Positions 23,769 to 36,168 of a DNA stretch of 64,000 bases are shown here, one piece after another; positions within the stretch are counted from its first letter, which is position 1; each line of letters begins with the position of its first letter. The position numbers and the translations under genes were made by a program. The stretch comes from Theodoxus fluviatilis. Its lineage: Eukaryota > Mollusca > Gastropoda > Cycloneritida > Neritidae. The notes beneath the pieces were generated by a model, which did no database searches, was not told where the DNA came from, and saw nothing but the letters and a program-made list of their open reading frames with translations. The stretch lies in NCBI GenBank assembly GCA_034096865.1, contig JAWQFJ010028466.1, positions 1 through 64,000 of the forward strand. The letters are read 5' to 3'.

Positions 23769-23769
<1 letters not shown>
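22732..23769. other. Unassigned DNA
   Basis: No gene, RNA or repeat supported. Confidence 0.3.

Positions 23770-23811
<42 letters not shown>
23770..23811. repeat. (GA)n microsatellite
   Basis: About 20 GA dinucleotides. Confidence 0.95.
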
Positions 23812-23814
<3 letters not shown>

Positions 23815-24093
23815 GGAGACATACAGACTGATAAAATGATTTAAAAAGTGTAAAGAGAGGAAGAAAGGAGCCTCGGGATGGATCTATTAGTACAAAAATT
23901 GCTAAGAACAAAAAAAAATTCTAAAGAGCAAACAAACGGGTAAAAAGACGATAGAGAGGAACTGAAATAGTTTCCAGAAAGCCGAAAACATTCCTCTCTT
24001 AGTAGCCTCCTATTTACGTATCATGGAGAAATTTTCAACATTAGGTCTTGAAGAGTCACTGAGTAATCTTCCACTGCAGCACTAGCAACTCCA

Positions 24094-26975
24094 TGTCACA
24101 CAGCTATCTGCTTCCTCCAATGTAGTCCTACAGCTGTCTGCTTCCTCCAATGTAGTCCTACAGCTGTCTGCTTCCTCCAACGTAGTCCTACAGCTGTCTG
24201 CTTCCTCCAATGTAGTCCTACAGCTATCTGCTTCCTCCAATGTAGTCCTACAGCTGTCTGCTTCCTCCAACGTAGTCCTACAGCTGTCTGCTTCCTCCAA
24301 TGTAGTCCTACAGCTGTCTGCTTCCTCCAACGTAGTCCTACAGCTGTCTGCTTCCTCCAATGTAGTACTGCAGCTGTCTGCTTCCTCCAGCTGTAGTCCT
24401 ACAGCTGTCTGCTTCCTCCAATGTAGTACTGCAGCTATCTGCTTCCTCCAATGTAGTACTGCAGCTGTCTGCTTCCTCCAATGTAGTCCTACAGCTATCT
24501 GCTTCCTCCAATGTAGTACTGCCGCTGTCTGCTTCCTCCAATGTAGTACTGCAGCTGTCTGCTTCCTCCAATGTAGTCCTACAGCTGTCTGCTTCCTCTA
24601 ATGTAGTCTACAGCTATCTGCTTCCTCCAATGTAGTCCTACAGCTGTCTGCTTCCTCCAATGTAGTACTGCAGCTATCTGCTTCCTCCAATGTAGTCCTA
24701 CAGCTATCTGCTTCCTCCAACGTAGTCCTGCAGCTATCTGCTTCCTCCAATGTAGTCCTACAGCTGTCTGCTTCCTCCAATGTAGTCCTACAGCTATCTG
24801 CTTCCTCCAATGTAGTCCTACAGCTATCTGCTACCTCCAATTTAGTACTGCAGCTATCTGCTTCCTCCAATGTAGTTCTACAGCTATCTGCTTCCTCCAA
24901 TGTAGTACTACAGCTATCTGCTTCCTCCAATGTAGTACTGCAGCTATCTGCTTCCTCCAATGTAGTCCTACAGCTATCTGCTTCCTCCAATGTAGTACTG
25001 CAGCTATCTGCTTCCTCCAATGTAGTCCTACAGCTATCTGCTTCCTCCAATGTAGTACTGCAGCTATCTGCTTCCTCCAATGTAGTCCTACAGCTATCTG
25101 CTTCCTCCAATGTAGTCCTACAGCTATCTGCTTCCTCCAATGTAGTACTGCAGCTATCTGCTTCCTCCAATGTAGTACTGCAGCTGTCTGCTTCCTCCAA
25201 TGTAGTCCTACAGCTATCTGCTTCCTCCAACGTAGTCCTACAGCTATCTGCTTCCTCCAATGTAGTCCTACAGCTGTCTGCTTCCTCCAACGTAGTCCTA
25301 CAGCTGTCTGCTTCCTCCAATGTAGTCCTACAGCTATCTGCTTCCTCCGATGTAGTTCTACAGCTATCTGCTTCCTCCAATGTAGTACTGCAGCTATCTG
25401 CTTCCTCCAATGTAGTTCTACAGCTATCTGCTTCCTCCAATGTAGTATTGCAGCTATCTACTTCTTCCAATGTAGTCCTACAGCTATCTGCTTCCTCCAA
25501 CGTAGTCCTACAGCTATCTGCTTCCTCCAATGTAGTCCTACAGCTGTCTGCTTCCTTCAACGTAGTCCTACAGCTGTCTGCTTCCTCCAATGTAGTTCTA
25601 CAGCTATCTGCTTCCTCCAATGTAGTACTGCAGCTATCTACTTCCTCCAATGTAGTCCTACAGCTGTCTGCTTCCTCCAATGTAGTTCTACAGCTGTCTG
25701 CTTCCTCCAATGTAGTTCTACAGCTATCTGCTTCCTCCAATGTAGTACTGCAGCTATCTGCTTCCTCCAATGTAGTTCTACAGCTGTCTGCTTTCTCCAA
25801 TGTAGTACTGCAGCTATCTACTTCCTCCAATGTAGTCCTACAGCTGTCTGCTTCCTCCAATGTAGTTCTACAGCTGTCTGCTTCCTCCAATGTAGTTCTA
25901 CAGCTGTCTGCTTCCTCCAACGTAGTCCTACAGCTGTCTGCTTCCTCCAACGTAGTCCTGCAGCTATCTGCTTCCTCCAACGTAGTCCTACAGCTATCTG
26001 CTTCCTCCAATGTAGTCCTGCAGCTATCTGCTTCCTCCAATGTAGTCCTGCAGCTTTCTGCTTCCTCCAACGTAGTCCTACAGCTGTCTGCTTCCTCCAA
26101 CGTAGTCCTACAGCTATCTGCTTCCTCCAACGTAGTCCTGCAGCTATCTGCTTCCTCCAACGTAGTCCTGCAGCTATCTGCTTCTTCCAATGTAGTCCTA
26201 CAGCTGTCTGCTTCCTCCAATGTAGTCCTACAGCTATTTGCTTCCTCCAATGTAGTTCTACAGCTGTCTGCTTCCTCCAACGCAGTCCTGCAGCTATCTG
26301 CTTCCTCCAACGTAGTCCTACAGCTGTCTGCTTCCTCCAACGTAGTCCTACAGCTATCTGCTTCCTCCAACGTAGTCCTGCAGCTATCTGCTTCCTCCAA
26401 CGTAGTCCTGCAGCTATCTGCTTCTTCCAATGTAGTCCTACAGCTGTCTGCTTCCTCCAATGTAGTCCTGCAGCTATCTGCTTCCTCCAATGTAGTTCTA
26501 CAGCTGTCTGCTTCCTCCAACGTAGTCCTGCAGCTATCTGCTTCCTCCAATGTAGTCCTGCAGCTATCTGCTTCCTCCAATGTAGTCCTGCAGCTATCTG
26601 CTTCCTCCAACGTAGTCCTACAGCTGTCTGCTTCCTCCAACGTAGTCCTACAGCTATCTGCTTCCTCCAACGTAGTCCTGCAGCTGTCTGCTTCCTCCAA
26701 CGTAGTCCAACAGCTATCTGCTTCCTCCAATGTAGTCCTACAGCTGTCTGCTTCCTCCAATGTAGTCCTACAGCTGTCTGCTTCCTACAACGTAGTCCTA
26801 CAGCTATCTGCTTCCTCCAATGTAGTCCTACAGCTATCTGCTTCCTCCAATGTAGTCCTACAGCTGTCTGCTTCCTCCAATGTAGTCCTACAGCTGTCTG
26901 CTTCCTCCAATGTAGTCCTACACCTGTCTACTTCCTCCAACGTAGTCCTACAGCTGTCTGCTTCCTCCAATGTAG
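24094..26975. repeat. 30-bp minisatellite, ~96 copies
   Basis: Unit of 30 bp; on the plus strand it would encode SSNVVLQLSA and on the minus strand LEEADSCRTT. The length is a multiple of three and the unit lacks stops in these frames, so open frames reach 720 codons (minus, 24598-26760) and 511 codons (plus, 25448-26983). Small indels near 24388 and 24600 break the register. Four common variable sites define unit types, arranged in higher-order blocks. There are no splice signals, signal peptide or flanking coding sequence, so this is annotated as a minisatellite rather than a gene. Confidence 0.95.
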
Positions 26976-27127
26976 CTCTGTGAAGCGAACCACAACAACG
27001 ACCTTGCCAAGGTGGAAAAAGTCTGTGACTTGGCAGGACAAACGTCAGGTAACACTCTTAGGCATTCCACACTTGCACCTGTTCAAGTAATGGAGTGACC
27101 ACGTTGTGCACTCAAGGCCAGAGACAC

Positions 27128-27325
27128 AACTGCATACACAGAAAGTAATTCAGTGAGGAAGACAACTACATACACAGAAAGTAACTGAGTGATGAAGACA
27201 ACTACATTCATATAAAGGAATTGAGTGAGGAAGACAACTACATACACAGAAAGTAACTGAGTGATGAAGACAACTGCATACACAGAAAGTAACTGAGTAA
27301 GGAAGAAAACTACATATATACAGAA
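27128..27325 (+). repeat. 36-bp tandem repeat, ~5.5 copies
   Basis: Units start at 27128, 27164 and every 36 bp after. Each carries AACTACATACACAGAAAGTA followed by a GAGTGAxGAAGAC segment. One unit is diverged (CATTCATATAAAGG). Confidence 0.9.
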
Positions 27326-27451
27326 TGAGTATATTTTTACCCCTGACCCATAGATAGGGGGAGAAGAGAAAACTTGTGTTGAGTAGGCCATCAGCCCGTC
27401 TCAAGAGTACAGGCTTGCTATAATGTTGACATTCTTGCAATAAGAATATGG

Positions 27452-27508
27452 GAGGGGGGGGGGGGGGGGGGGGGTGGAGGGGGTGGGGGGTGGGGTGTGG
27501 GGGGGTGG
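27452..27508. repeat. Poly-G tract
   Basis: About 22 consecutive G, then GGTGGGGG variants. Potential G-quadruplex. Confidence 0.9.
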
Positions 27509-28559
27509 TACAAGAGATAAATGGAAGCAAAGATGGAAGGAAGGGAGAAACAAAAGTTTGTAGGGTCAGAAATGTGTGTATAAGCGGAATAATGGCTGAA
27601 GGGATCTGCGCATAGGAAAAGCTACCCTATTTGGTAGTAAAGTTTGCAGTTGTTTTTTCCCCCTAGTGACTTGTCATGTTAATCAAAGTCTCAGATTAAG
27701 TCACACCTTAATCCTCGATCACTAGGCCACTTGATCAATCTCTGATTGGCACCTGACAGAACTCACAACACGTTGGTAAAGTTACTTTGGTCATAGAACC
27801 AGAGAGCACTCCGAGAGCGCAAACCTTCACCAAAGAAGCCACAATTTAGCGCTGCTAGTGGTTCATGGAGGATCGCCTGCGATGCGGCCTGTCTAAATGA
27901 AGGCTCAATTCGTGAAGGTTAGTTTTTAATGCCTTCCGGTGGTTGAATAGACTAATGCACTTCCTTGGCCTGTATAGTTCAGGCAGCATGTTCTGCTCGC
28001 TAGGCCTGACGCTAGGAAGTTTAGTTCATTTTAGCCCCTACTAGCGGTCTCCAAGTATGGAACATGGTTGTAATTCCAAAACGAGATTTTAGATAACCGC
28101 CAAAATTGAACTCATAGTTCCTTGGGTGAAACTCTGACCATGCAGCAAATGTCATCAGAATATGTCGTGACCTTCTGGAACTATTTTGCACACAGAATAA
28201 CGCACGCATGCAAGCACAAACCCACCGAACAAATTACCTTCTTGGCGGCGATAACGAGGACGAGGAAAAACACAGCTGATTAAAAAGGCGAAGTACCTTC
28301 ACAAACGTGTTGTGTGTTCTGTTTGGCACTCGGTCCAAAGCAGACATAAGTTGGTAGATTGCTGGCACCTGTCAAGCAAAAAACTCCAACGCGTGCAGTT
28401 AGGTACCGGCACTACCTCCACTTCCTAGTGGAATATTCCGCCAGGATCATACTGACTCAAGACTGCATCCAAGGCGGGTAATCGCGCCGCCGCTTATAGC
28501 ACAAGAGGTGATGGGAAGTAGGTCAGAATGCCTCAGGGCGTACCCTTACAAAACAAGCA
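27509..28559. other. Unassigned DNA
   Basis: Unique sequence. A 62-codon minus ORF (28021-28209) is unremarkable. Confidence 0.3.
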
Positions 28560-28922
28560 ACTGCTCTCGTAGGTATGTGGGGTGGGGGTGGGGGTGGGAT
28601 GAGGTTTGGTGGGGAAGGGGGCAAGACGTCCAACGTCTAGCCTAAGGATTTACCTCTACAAACCGTGCAACGTTGAACACAGCAAGCAACAGCAAGCCAG
28701 TGCATGTGTCTTCAACCACTGGATGGGAGCTTCGTTATTCCAAAGGGAATGGAGATGAAGGGCGACGTCTAGTGACCAATGGACTTTGACACCACAACGA
28801 GAACTTTTCTTATTTCTAGGGATTCTTAGAATGTGAATAACATCTGACCAACTTTATATAGCCGTCAATCGGGAAGGGGGGGGGGGGGGGGGGGGGGGGC
28901 GGAGGGGATAGGGAGGGGGGGG
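28560..28922. repeat. G-rich tracts flanking unique DNA
   Basis: GGGGTGG repeats at 28566-28600 and a poly-G run at 28877-28922, with unassigned unique DNA between. Confidence 0.75.
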
Positions 28923-29219
28923 TGAGAAGAACGAGGGAGGTGGGGGATGAAGGAGAAGGAAAAGGAGAAAATCCGTCAGCTAAAGAGTTGTCTAGCCAGC
29001 TTAATTAGCGACCATTCAACCAAGACTCACAACAGAACAGTCAAGGTCATCGGTCAACAGACATCTTTAGCAACAACACTGATACTAAGTCTACCGCCTC
29101 TCGCCTCTGGTCAAAATGCGTGTGCACTAGCAGCACTGCAATATGACACACGCCCTATCACAACATTCTGAAACTGTAATCCCAGCTTGGCACGGCGTTA
29201 TTAGAGCAGTCTAAAATAA
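28923..29219. other. Unassigned DNA
   Basis: Short purine-rich start, then unique sequence up to the LINE. Confidence 0.3.
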
Positions 29220-29343
29220 ACAGTTAGGGCACCCCGTCAGCACGTCAGTCAGCCAGACTTGCTGGACATAAAACCTCAGGTCTTTACTTGGACAGACCCG
29301 ATTTACGTCTAGCTTTTTCCATTGATGACGCCATCGAAGTAAA

Positions 29344-30602
29344 TTGAGTACATGTACTCGGCCATCACGGCAGTTTGACATCAGCACAGCTACTCTAACT
29401 CCGCCAAGGACGGTCTCAAGCCTGGCTGCAAAAGGAGGAGAGTTGGGCGGGGGGCTAGCAACCCCACCCCGTAAAAAAGAGCTCGCTACAAAAACGCCAA
29501 AAACAGAAGAAACAGTCACCTTTATCCTGGGAGAGGAAGGTTCTTCATCGCGAAGACCTATGACGCTGTGTGCTGAAAGCCTAGAGGAAGCCACAAAGCC
29601 GACTACCCTTCTGTCAACCAGGAGAACCACCATCGGCACATGGAATGTCAGGAAAGACGGCACAGGTAGCCGCAGAAATGAGGAACAACAACTTGACCGT
29701 GTTAGGCATCAGCGAGACGCGGTGGACCCAAGCTGGGCAGAGACGACTGATGACAGGAGAGCTGTTGTTGTACTCCGGGCATGAAGAGAGCGACACACCC
29801 CACACACAGGGAGTAGGATTCATGCTGTCCAAGCAGGCACAGAGGGCACTGATTGGATGGGAGGCACACGGCCCCAGGATCATCACAGCATCCTTCCGTA
29901 CAAAGAAGAGGAAGATCAAGATGAACATCGTCTAATGCAACGCGCCAACAAACGACAGTGAGGAAGAGGACAAGGACCAGTTCTACAGCAGACTGCAGAA
30001 GATCCTCGAGACCTTCCCGGACAAGGACGTCACCATCCTCATGGGAGATGTCAACGCCAAGATAGGATCAGACAATACCGGATATGAACAAGTCACGGGC
30101 ACCCAGGCTCTAGGAGAAATGAACGAGAATGGGGAGAGGTTTGCGGATGTGTGCACTCAACAACCTGGTCATCGGAGGCAGCATCTTTCCTCATAAGCGG
30201 ATCTACAAAAGTACATGGATATCACCGGACAACTTGACAGAGAACCAGATTGACCACGTCTGCATTAACAAGAAATTCAGAAGATCTCTGCAGGACGTCA
30301 GAGTGAGAAGAGAAGCAGACGTGGCGTCTGACCATCACCTGGTGGTGGCCAGACTGAAGTTGAAGCTCAAGAGGAACCAGACAGACGCGTCAGACAGAAG
30401 AGTCAAGTACAACATCGGACTCCTGAAATACCCAAAGAAAAAGGAACAGTTTAGTCTGGCGCTAAAGAACAAGTTTGAAGCACTTCAGGAACTTTTAGAA
30501 GAGGAGGAAGACAGTGTAGTCAACAGGTGGCAGAAAGTGAAAGAATCACTAAGATCATCTTGCCAGAGCGTAGTGGGTCCAAAAAAACACCGACAGGAAT
30601 GA
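29344..30602 (+). pseudogene. LINE AP-endonuclease domain, frameshifted
   Basis: Catalytic landmarks are visible: GTWNVR near 29640, ISETRWTQAG near 29710, ILMGDVNAKIG near 30035 and SDHHLVVARL near 30330. The domain is spread over three frames, with shifts near 29655 and 30148. A TAA at 29933-29935 interrupts a CNAPTND segment. APE-type endonucleases nick target DNA to prime reverse transcription; this copy cannot make the enzyme. Confidence 0.85.
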
Positions 30603-30603
30603 T

Positions 30604-32541
30604 TGGATCACAGCAGAGACCTTCAGCAAGATAGAGGATAGGAAGAAGAAGAAGGCGGATGTCAACAACAGCAGAACAAGAACAGCAAAGGCCAAGGCAC
30701 AAAGAGAATACGCAGAAGCCCACAGAGAAGTGAAGAAGAACATCAGGAAGGATAAAAGAGAGTACATGGACGGGCTGGCAGCCGAGGTGGAGCAGGCAGC
30801 GTTCAGCGGCAACATGAAACAGCTGTATGATATCACCAAGCGACTCTCAGGTAAGTTCAGCAGGCCAGAAAGACCCGTCAAAGACAAGCAGGGGAATACC
30901 ATCAACAGCATAGACCAGCAGCTGAACATATGGGCCAATCACTTTGAGGAACTCCTGAATAGACCTGCACCCCCGAACCCACCAACCATCGAACCACCAG
31001 ACACGGATCTCCCTATCAGCTGCGAGAAGCCGACCAGAGAAGAGATCAGGAAGGCCATCACCCTGATGAAGAACGGGAAAGTGGCGGGTCCTGACGACAT
31101 TCCAGCAGAGGCACTGAAAGCAGACCTGGATGCGTCAGTGGAGATGCTGTACCCACTCTTCGAGAGAATCTGGGAAGAAGAAAACGTACCGGCATACTGG
31201 AAAGAGGGTTACCTGATCAAGCTTCCCAAGAAAGGTGACCTCAGCACCTGTGACAACTACAGAGGCATCACACTCCTATATGTGCCTGGCAAGGTCTTCA
31301 ATCGGGTCCTCTTGGAGAGGATGAAGGATATCGTCGATCCACAGCTGCGAGACGAGCAGGCAGGCTTCCGGAAGAATAGATCCTGCACGGACCAGATTGC
31401 AACCCTCCGCATTATAGTCGAGCAGTCCCTGGAGTGGAACACGCCGTTGTACATCAACTTCGTCGACTATGAGAAGGCGTTTGATAGTGTGGATCGAGAG
31501 GCCCTCTGGAAGCTCCTTCGGCACTATGGCATCCCAGCCAAGATGGTCAACCTCATACGGAACTCCTACGAAGGCATGTCATGCAGAGTTATCCATGGAG
31601 GGCAGCTTACAGACAGCTTCCAGGTGCGAACCGGAGTCCGACAAGGATGCTTGTTGTCACCGTTCCTCTTCCTTCTCGCCATCGATTGGATTATGAAGGA
31701 ATCCACCAGCGAAAGAAGGAACGGAATCCAGTGGACCCTGTGGACCCAGCTTGATGATCTAGACTTTGCCGACGACCTCGCTCTCCTCTCCCATAGCCGA
31801 CAGCAGATGCAGGAGAAGACGGACATCCTGGCAGCCACGTCGACACAGGTTGGCCTCAACATCCACAAGGACAAGACTAAGATCCTGAAGACCAACTCCA
31901 CCAGTACCGAACCAGTCACCCTAAATGGAAGTCCCCTGGAAGAAGTCCTTCACCTACCTGGGTAGCATCATCAACCAGGAGGGAGGCACAGATGCAGATG
32001 TCAAGGCAAGGATCGGCAAAGCAAGGGCCGCCTTCATCCAGCTCAAGAACATCTGGTCTTCCAGAGAGCTGTCTTTGACCACCAAGATCCGATTGTTCAA
32101 CTCCAACGTCAAGTCGGTCTTACTGTATGGAGCGGAGACCTGGAGGACGACCAAGACCACCATCAGGAAAGTCCAGACCTTCATCAACAGCTGCCTCAGA
32201 AGGATTCTTCGTATCCGCTGGCCCGACACCATCAGCAACGCCAACCTTTGGGAAAGGACCCGCCAACTTCCTGCAGAAAAAGAAATCAGGAAGAGACGAT
32301 GGGGCTGGATAGGGCACACCCTACGGAAACCGCCTACCAACATCACCAGGCAGGCGCTGAGATGGAATCCCCAGGGAAAGCGGAAGAGAGGCCGTCCAAG
32401 AAACATCTGGCGGCGTGACCTTCAGGCTGACACCGATAAGATGGGCTACACCTGGAACCACTATAGAGGATGGCCCAGGACAGAGGACTGTGGAGAGCTG
32501 TGGTTGGCGGCCCATACCCTGCTAGGGTCGACGGGCAGTAA
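30604..32541 (+). pseudogene. LINE reverse transcriptase domain, frameshifted
   Basis: RT motifs occur in order: GPDDIPAEALK, LPKKGDLSTCDNYRGI, FVDYEKAFDSVD (motif A aspartate), GVRQGCLLSPFLF (motif B) and LDFADDLALLS (catalytic DD at 31771-31776). TYLGSII and, at the C-terminus, [16 protein letters not shown] follow. The frame shifts near 30595 (before DWIT), near 31940 (just before TYLGSII) and near 32465, after which the tail reads [13 protein letters not shown] in another frame to TAA at 32539. A stretch of over 400 codons across the RT core (30730-31965) is intact. Confidence 0.9.
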
Positions 32542-32596
32542 GTACAACTACTCCACGGTAGCCTCACTGTGCTAGTGGGTAGTCGTGTAATGAAAC

Positions 32597-32632
32597 GCCC
32601 CCCCCCCCCCCCCCCCTCTCTCTCTCTCTCAC
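32597..32632. repeat. Poly-C/(TC)n tract
   Basis: Short simple repeat about 55 bp after the LINE stop. It may mark the LINE 3' end, since LINE tails often end in simple repeats. Confidence 0.85.
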
Positions 32633-32674
32633 ACATCACACTCTACAACCACACCGTGCTTTGCGTTGGGGTGG

Positions 32675-32856
32675 GATGGATGGAGTTTTACGGCCTATCA
32701 GCCTTTTTATACTATGTAAGGCCAATAAGAACGAAAAGCACTAGAGTAGTTCCAAGTAAGCGAAATTCAAGTCACGACGTCCCCATTAATTCGCCTCTTA
32801 TGAATCGTGTAGGGAGACACAGTGGGTCTATTCTTTTAACCCCCAACCAACAGGGG
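32675..32856 (+). repeat. Dispersed ~175-bp repeat, copy 1
   Basis: Homologous, in the same orientation, to 60529-60703. Shared blocks include TTTTACGGCCTATCAGCC, CTATGTAAG, CACTAGA, CGCCTC/TGCCTC, TAGGGAGA and GTGGGTC. There is no coding potential. A SINE-like element or LINE 3' fragment is possible. Confidence 0.75.
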
Positions 32857-33116
32857 GAGTGTTTTGCAAGTGTGGTCAGGAAAGAATTAAAAATACCCTG
32901 CTCCTAGCCGACCCCCCCACCCACCCCCCTTCGATCCCGACCCCACCACACCCTCAGTCCCGGTATTATCATCCGTATCTTTTCATCTAATCCCGGTATT
33001 ATCATCCATTCTTCCCCCCATCAGGACGCCATACACACAGTAAAACGTGCATGCTGGATATGCTTGTTACCGATTTAAGAAAATTTCGGATTAGTATACT
33101 TTGCCCCGACTCGGCA
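32857..33116. other. Unassigned DNA
   Basis: C-rich patches with a short direct repeat TCCCGGTATTATCATCC (about 32957 and 32992). No gene. Confidence 0.35.
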
Positions 33117-33155
33117 GTAGCATCAAAGATTATAACTTATAATCTTTGGTAGCAT
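33117..33155. mobile_element. 25-bp palindromic stub with 7-bp target duplication
   Basis: GTAGCAT at 33117-33123 and 33149-33155 flanks a perfect 25-bp inverted repeat (arm CAAAGATTATAA around a single C). The first 11 bases, CAAAGATTATA, equal the terminal 11 bases of the foldback element at 20469-21372, which also has 7-bp flanking repeats. It reads as a minimal end-to-end remnant of that family. Confidence 0.7.
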
Positions 33156-33552
33156 GAACTAGAGAAATTGAACATGCCCGTACACAAGCACGCGCGCTCG
33201 CACTCACACAGTCTCGCGCGCATGAATACACACACATACACACACACATGCATGCACTCCAACATGCGTCTCACTCTCGTTACACTTCCACATTAACTCA
33301 TGTTCAGAGTTAGTGCACATTCAGCATGCGCACACACAATATATCTGGGCCTACTTTTGCATCATATCAAGGCAATATGTACACATACGTTATTGCACAT
33401 AATTATGCGCACACAGCATGTACGCACGCGCTTGCACACACGAACGCACGCACGCAGGCACCACTCATTCCTCATTTGCCCAGCCCTGGCAGTGAATGTA
33501 AACAAGAAACGTACGGCTGTAGATCAACACGGGGCAGTCAGTGTGACCTGGG
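33156..33552. other. CA-rich and unassigned DNA
   Basis: Loose CACACA/CGCACG patches at about 33180-33260 and 33400-33460. No gene. Confidence 0.4.
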
Positions 33553-34620
33553 GTTAGGAGGTGAGGGTTGGATTGGGGTGAGGGTGAGGTGGAATTGGGG
33601 TGGGAGTGAGGTGGGATTGAGGTGGGTTATGGGTGGGAGTGAGGTGGGAGTGGGGTGGGAGTGAGGTGGGATTGGGGTGGGAGTGAGGTGGGATTGAGGT
33701 GGGTTATGGGTGGAATTGGGGTGGGAGTGAGGTGGGAGTGAGGTGGGATTGGGGTGGGAGTGAGGTGGGAGTGGGGTGGGAGTGAGGTGGGATTGGGGTG
33801 GGAGTGAGGTGGGAGTGAGGTGGGATTGAGGTGGGTTATGGGTGGGAGTGGGGTGGGAGTGAGGTGGGAGTGATGTGGAATTGGGGTGGGAGTGAGGTGG
33901 GAGTGAGGTGGGTTTGGGGTGGGAGTGAGGTGGGTTTGGGGTGGGAGTGAGGTGGGAGTGGGGTGGGAGTGAGGTGGGAGTGAAGTGGAATTGGGGTTGG
34001 AGTGAGGTGCGAGTGAGGTGGGATTGGAGTGGGAGTGAGGTGGGTTTGGGGTGGGAGTGAGGTGGGAGTGGGGTGGGAGTGAAGTGGAATTGGGGTTGGA
34101 GTGAGGTGCGAGTGAGGTGGGTTTGGGGTGGGAGTGAGGTGGGTTTGGGGTGGGAGTGAGGTGGGAGTGGGGTGGGAGTGAGGTGGGAGTGAAGTGGAAT
34201 TGGGGTGGGAGTGAGGTGCGAGTGAGGTGGGATTGGAGTGGGAGTGAGGTGGGATTAGGTTTGATTGGGGTGGGAGTGAGGTGGCAATGGGGTGGGAGTG
34301 AGGTGAGGTTGGGGTGGGGGTGAGGTGGCATTGGGGTGGGAGTGAGGTGGGATTGGGGTGGGAGTGAGGTGGGATTGGGGTGGGAGTGAGGTGGGATTGG
34401 GGTGGGAGTGAGGTGGCATTGGGGTGGGAGTGAGGTGAGGTTGGGGTGGGGGTGAGGTGGCATTGGGGTGGAAGTGAGGTGGGGTAAGGTTAGGGGTGAG
34501 GTGGGGTAAGGGTGAGGTGGGAGTGGGAGTGAGGGTGAGGTGGGGTGAGGGTGGGGAGTGAGGGTGGGGGGTGAGGGTGAGGTGGGATTGGGGTGGAGGT
34601 GAGGTGGGGTTGGAGGGACG
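33553..34620 (+). repeat. GGTGGGAGTGA-type minisatellite, ~1.07 kb
   Basis: Irregular ~11-12-bp units (GGTGGGAGTGA, GGTGGGATTGG, GGTGGGTTTGG, GGTTATGG) combined into higher-order strings. The long minus-strand Pro/His/Thr ORF (33627-34820) is a repeat artefact. The plus strand is G-rich and nearly free of C. Confidence 0.95.
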
Positions 34621-34689
34621 AGGAGGGGAACACAGCAGGTTGGCAGACAGGTTATACAGACAAGCACACAGATGGGTATAGAGACAGGC

Positions 34690-34800
34690 AGGTAGAAAGG
34701 GGTCAGAAGATGGAAAGGAAGGTAGGTAGGTAGGTACGTAGGTAAGCAGGTAGGTTGGTAGGTGAGCAGGTAGGTCCGTACGTACGTAAATAGGGTGGTA
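34690..34800 (+). repeat. GTAG/GTAC-rich short tandem tract
   Basis: Repeated AGGTAGGTAGGTA and CGTACGTACGTA units in imperfect array. Confidence 0.75.
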
Positions 34801-36157
<1,357 letters not shown>

Positions 36158-36168
36158 ACTTAACTCGG

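Larger units (their letters stand above)
29220..32541 (+). mobile_element. Nearly full-length, broken non-LTR retrotransposon (RTE/SR2-like LINE)
   Basis: Contains, in order, a 5' region, an AP-type endonuclease and a reverse transcriptase, with no RNase H or gag visible. This is the RTE-like single-polyprotein plan. The sequence is most like families I recall from flatworms, cnidarians and molluscs; the clade name is from memory and should be checked. The coding region changes frame five times and has one in-frame stop, so the copy is dead. The 5' limit near 29220 is approximate. The original stop is probably TAA at 32539-32541. No clear target duplication was found. Confidence 0.85.

Noticed and set aside
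24598..26760. 720-codon minus-strand ORF as a secreted or structural repeat protein
   Set aside because: It is a 30-bp minisatellite open in two frames by arithmetic. There is no start context, signal peptide or exon structure, and indels break the frame at one end. Kept only as a finding about silent variation.
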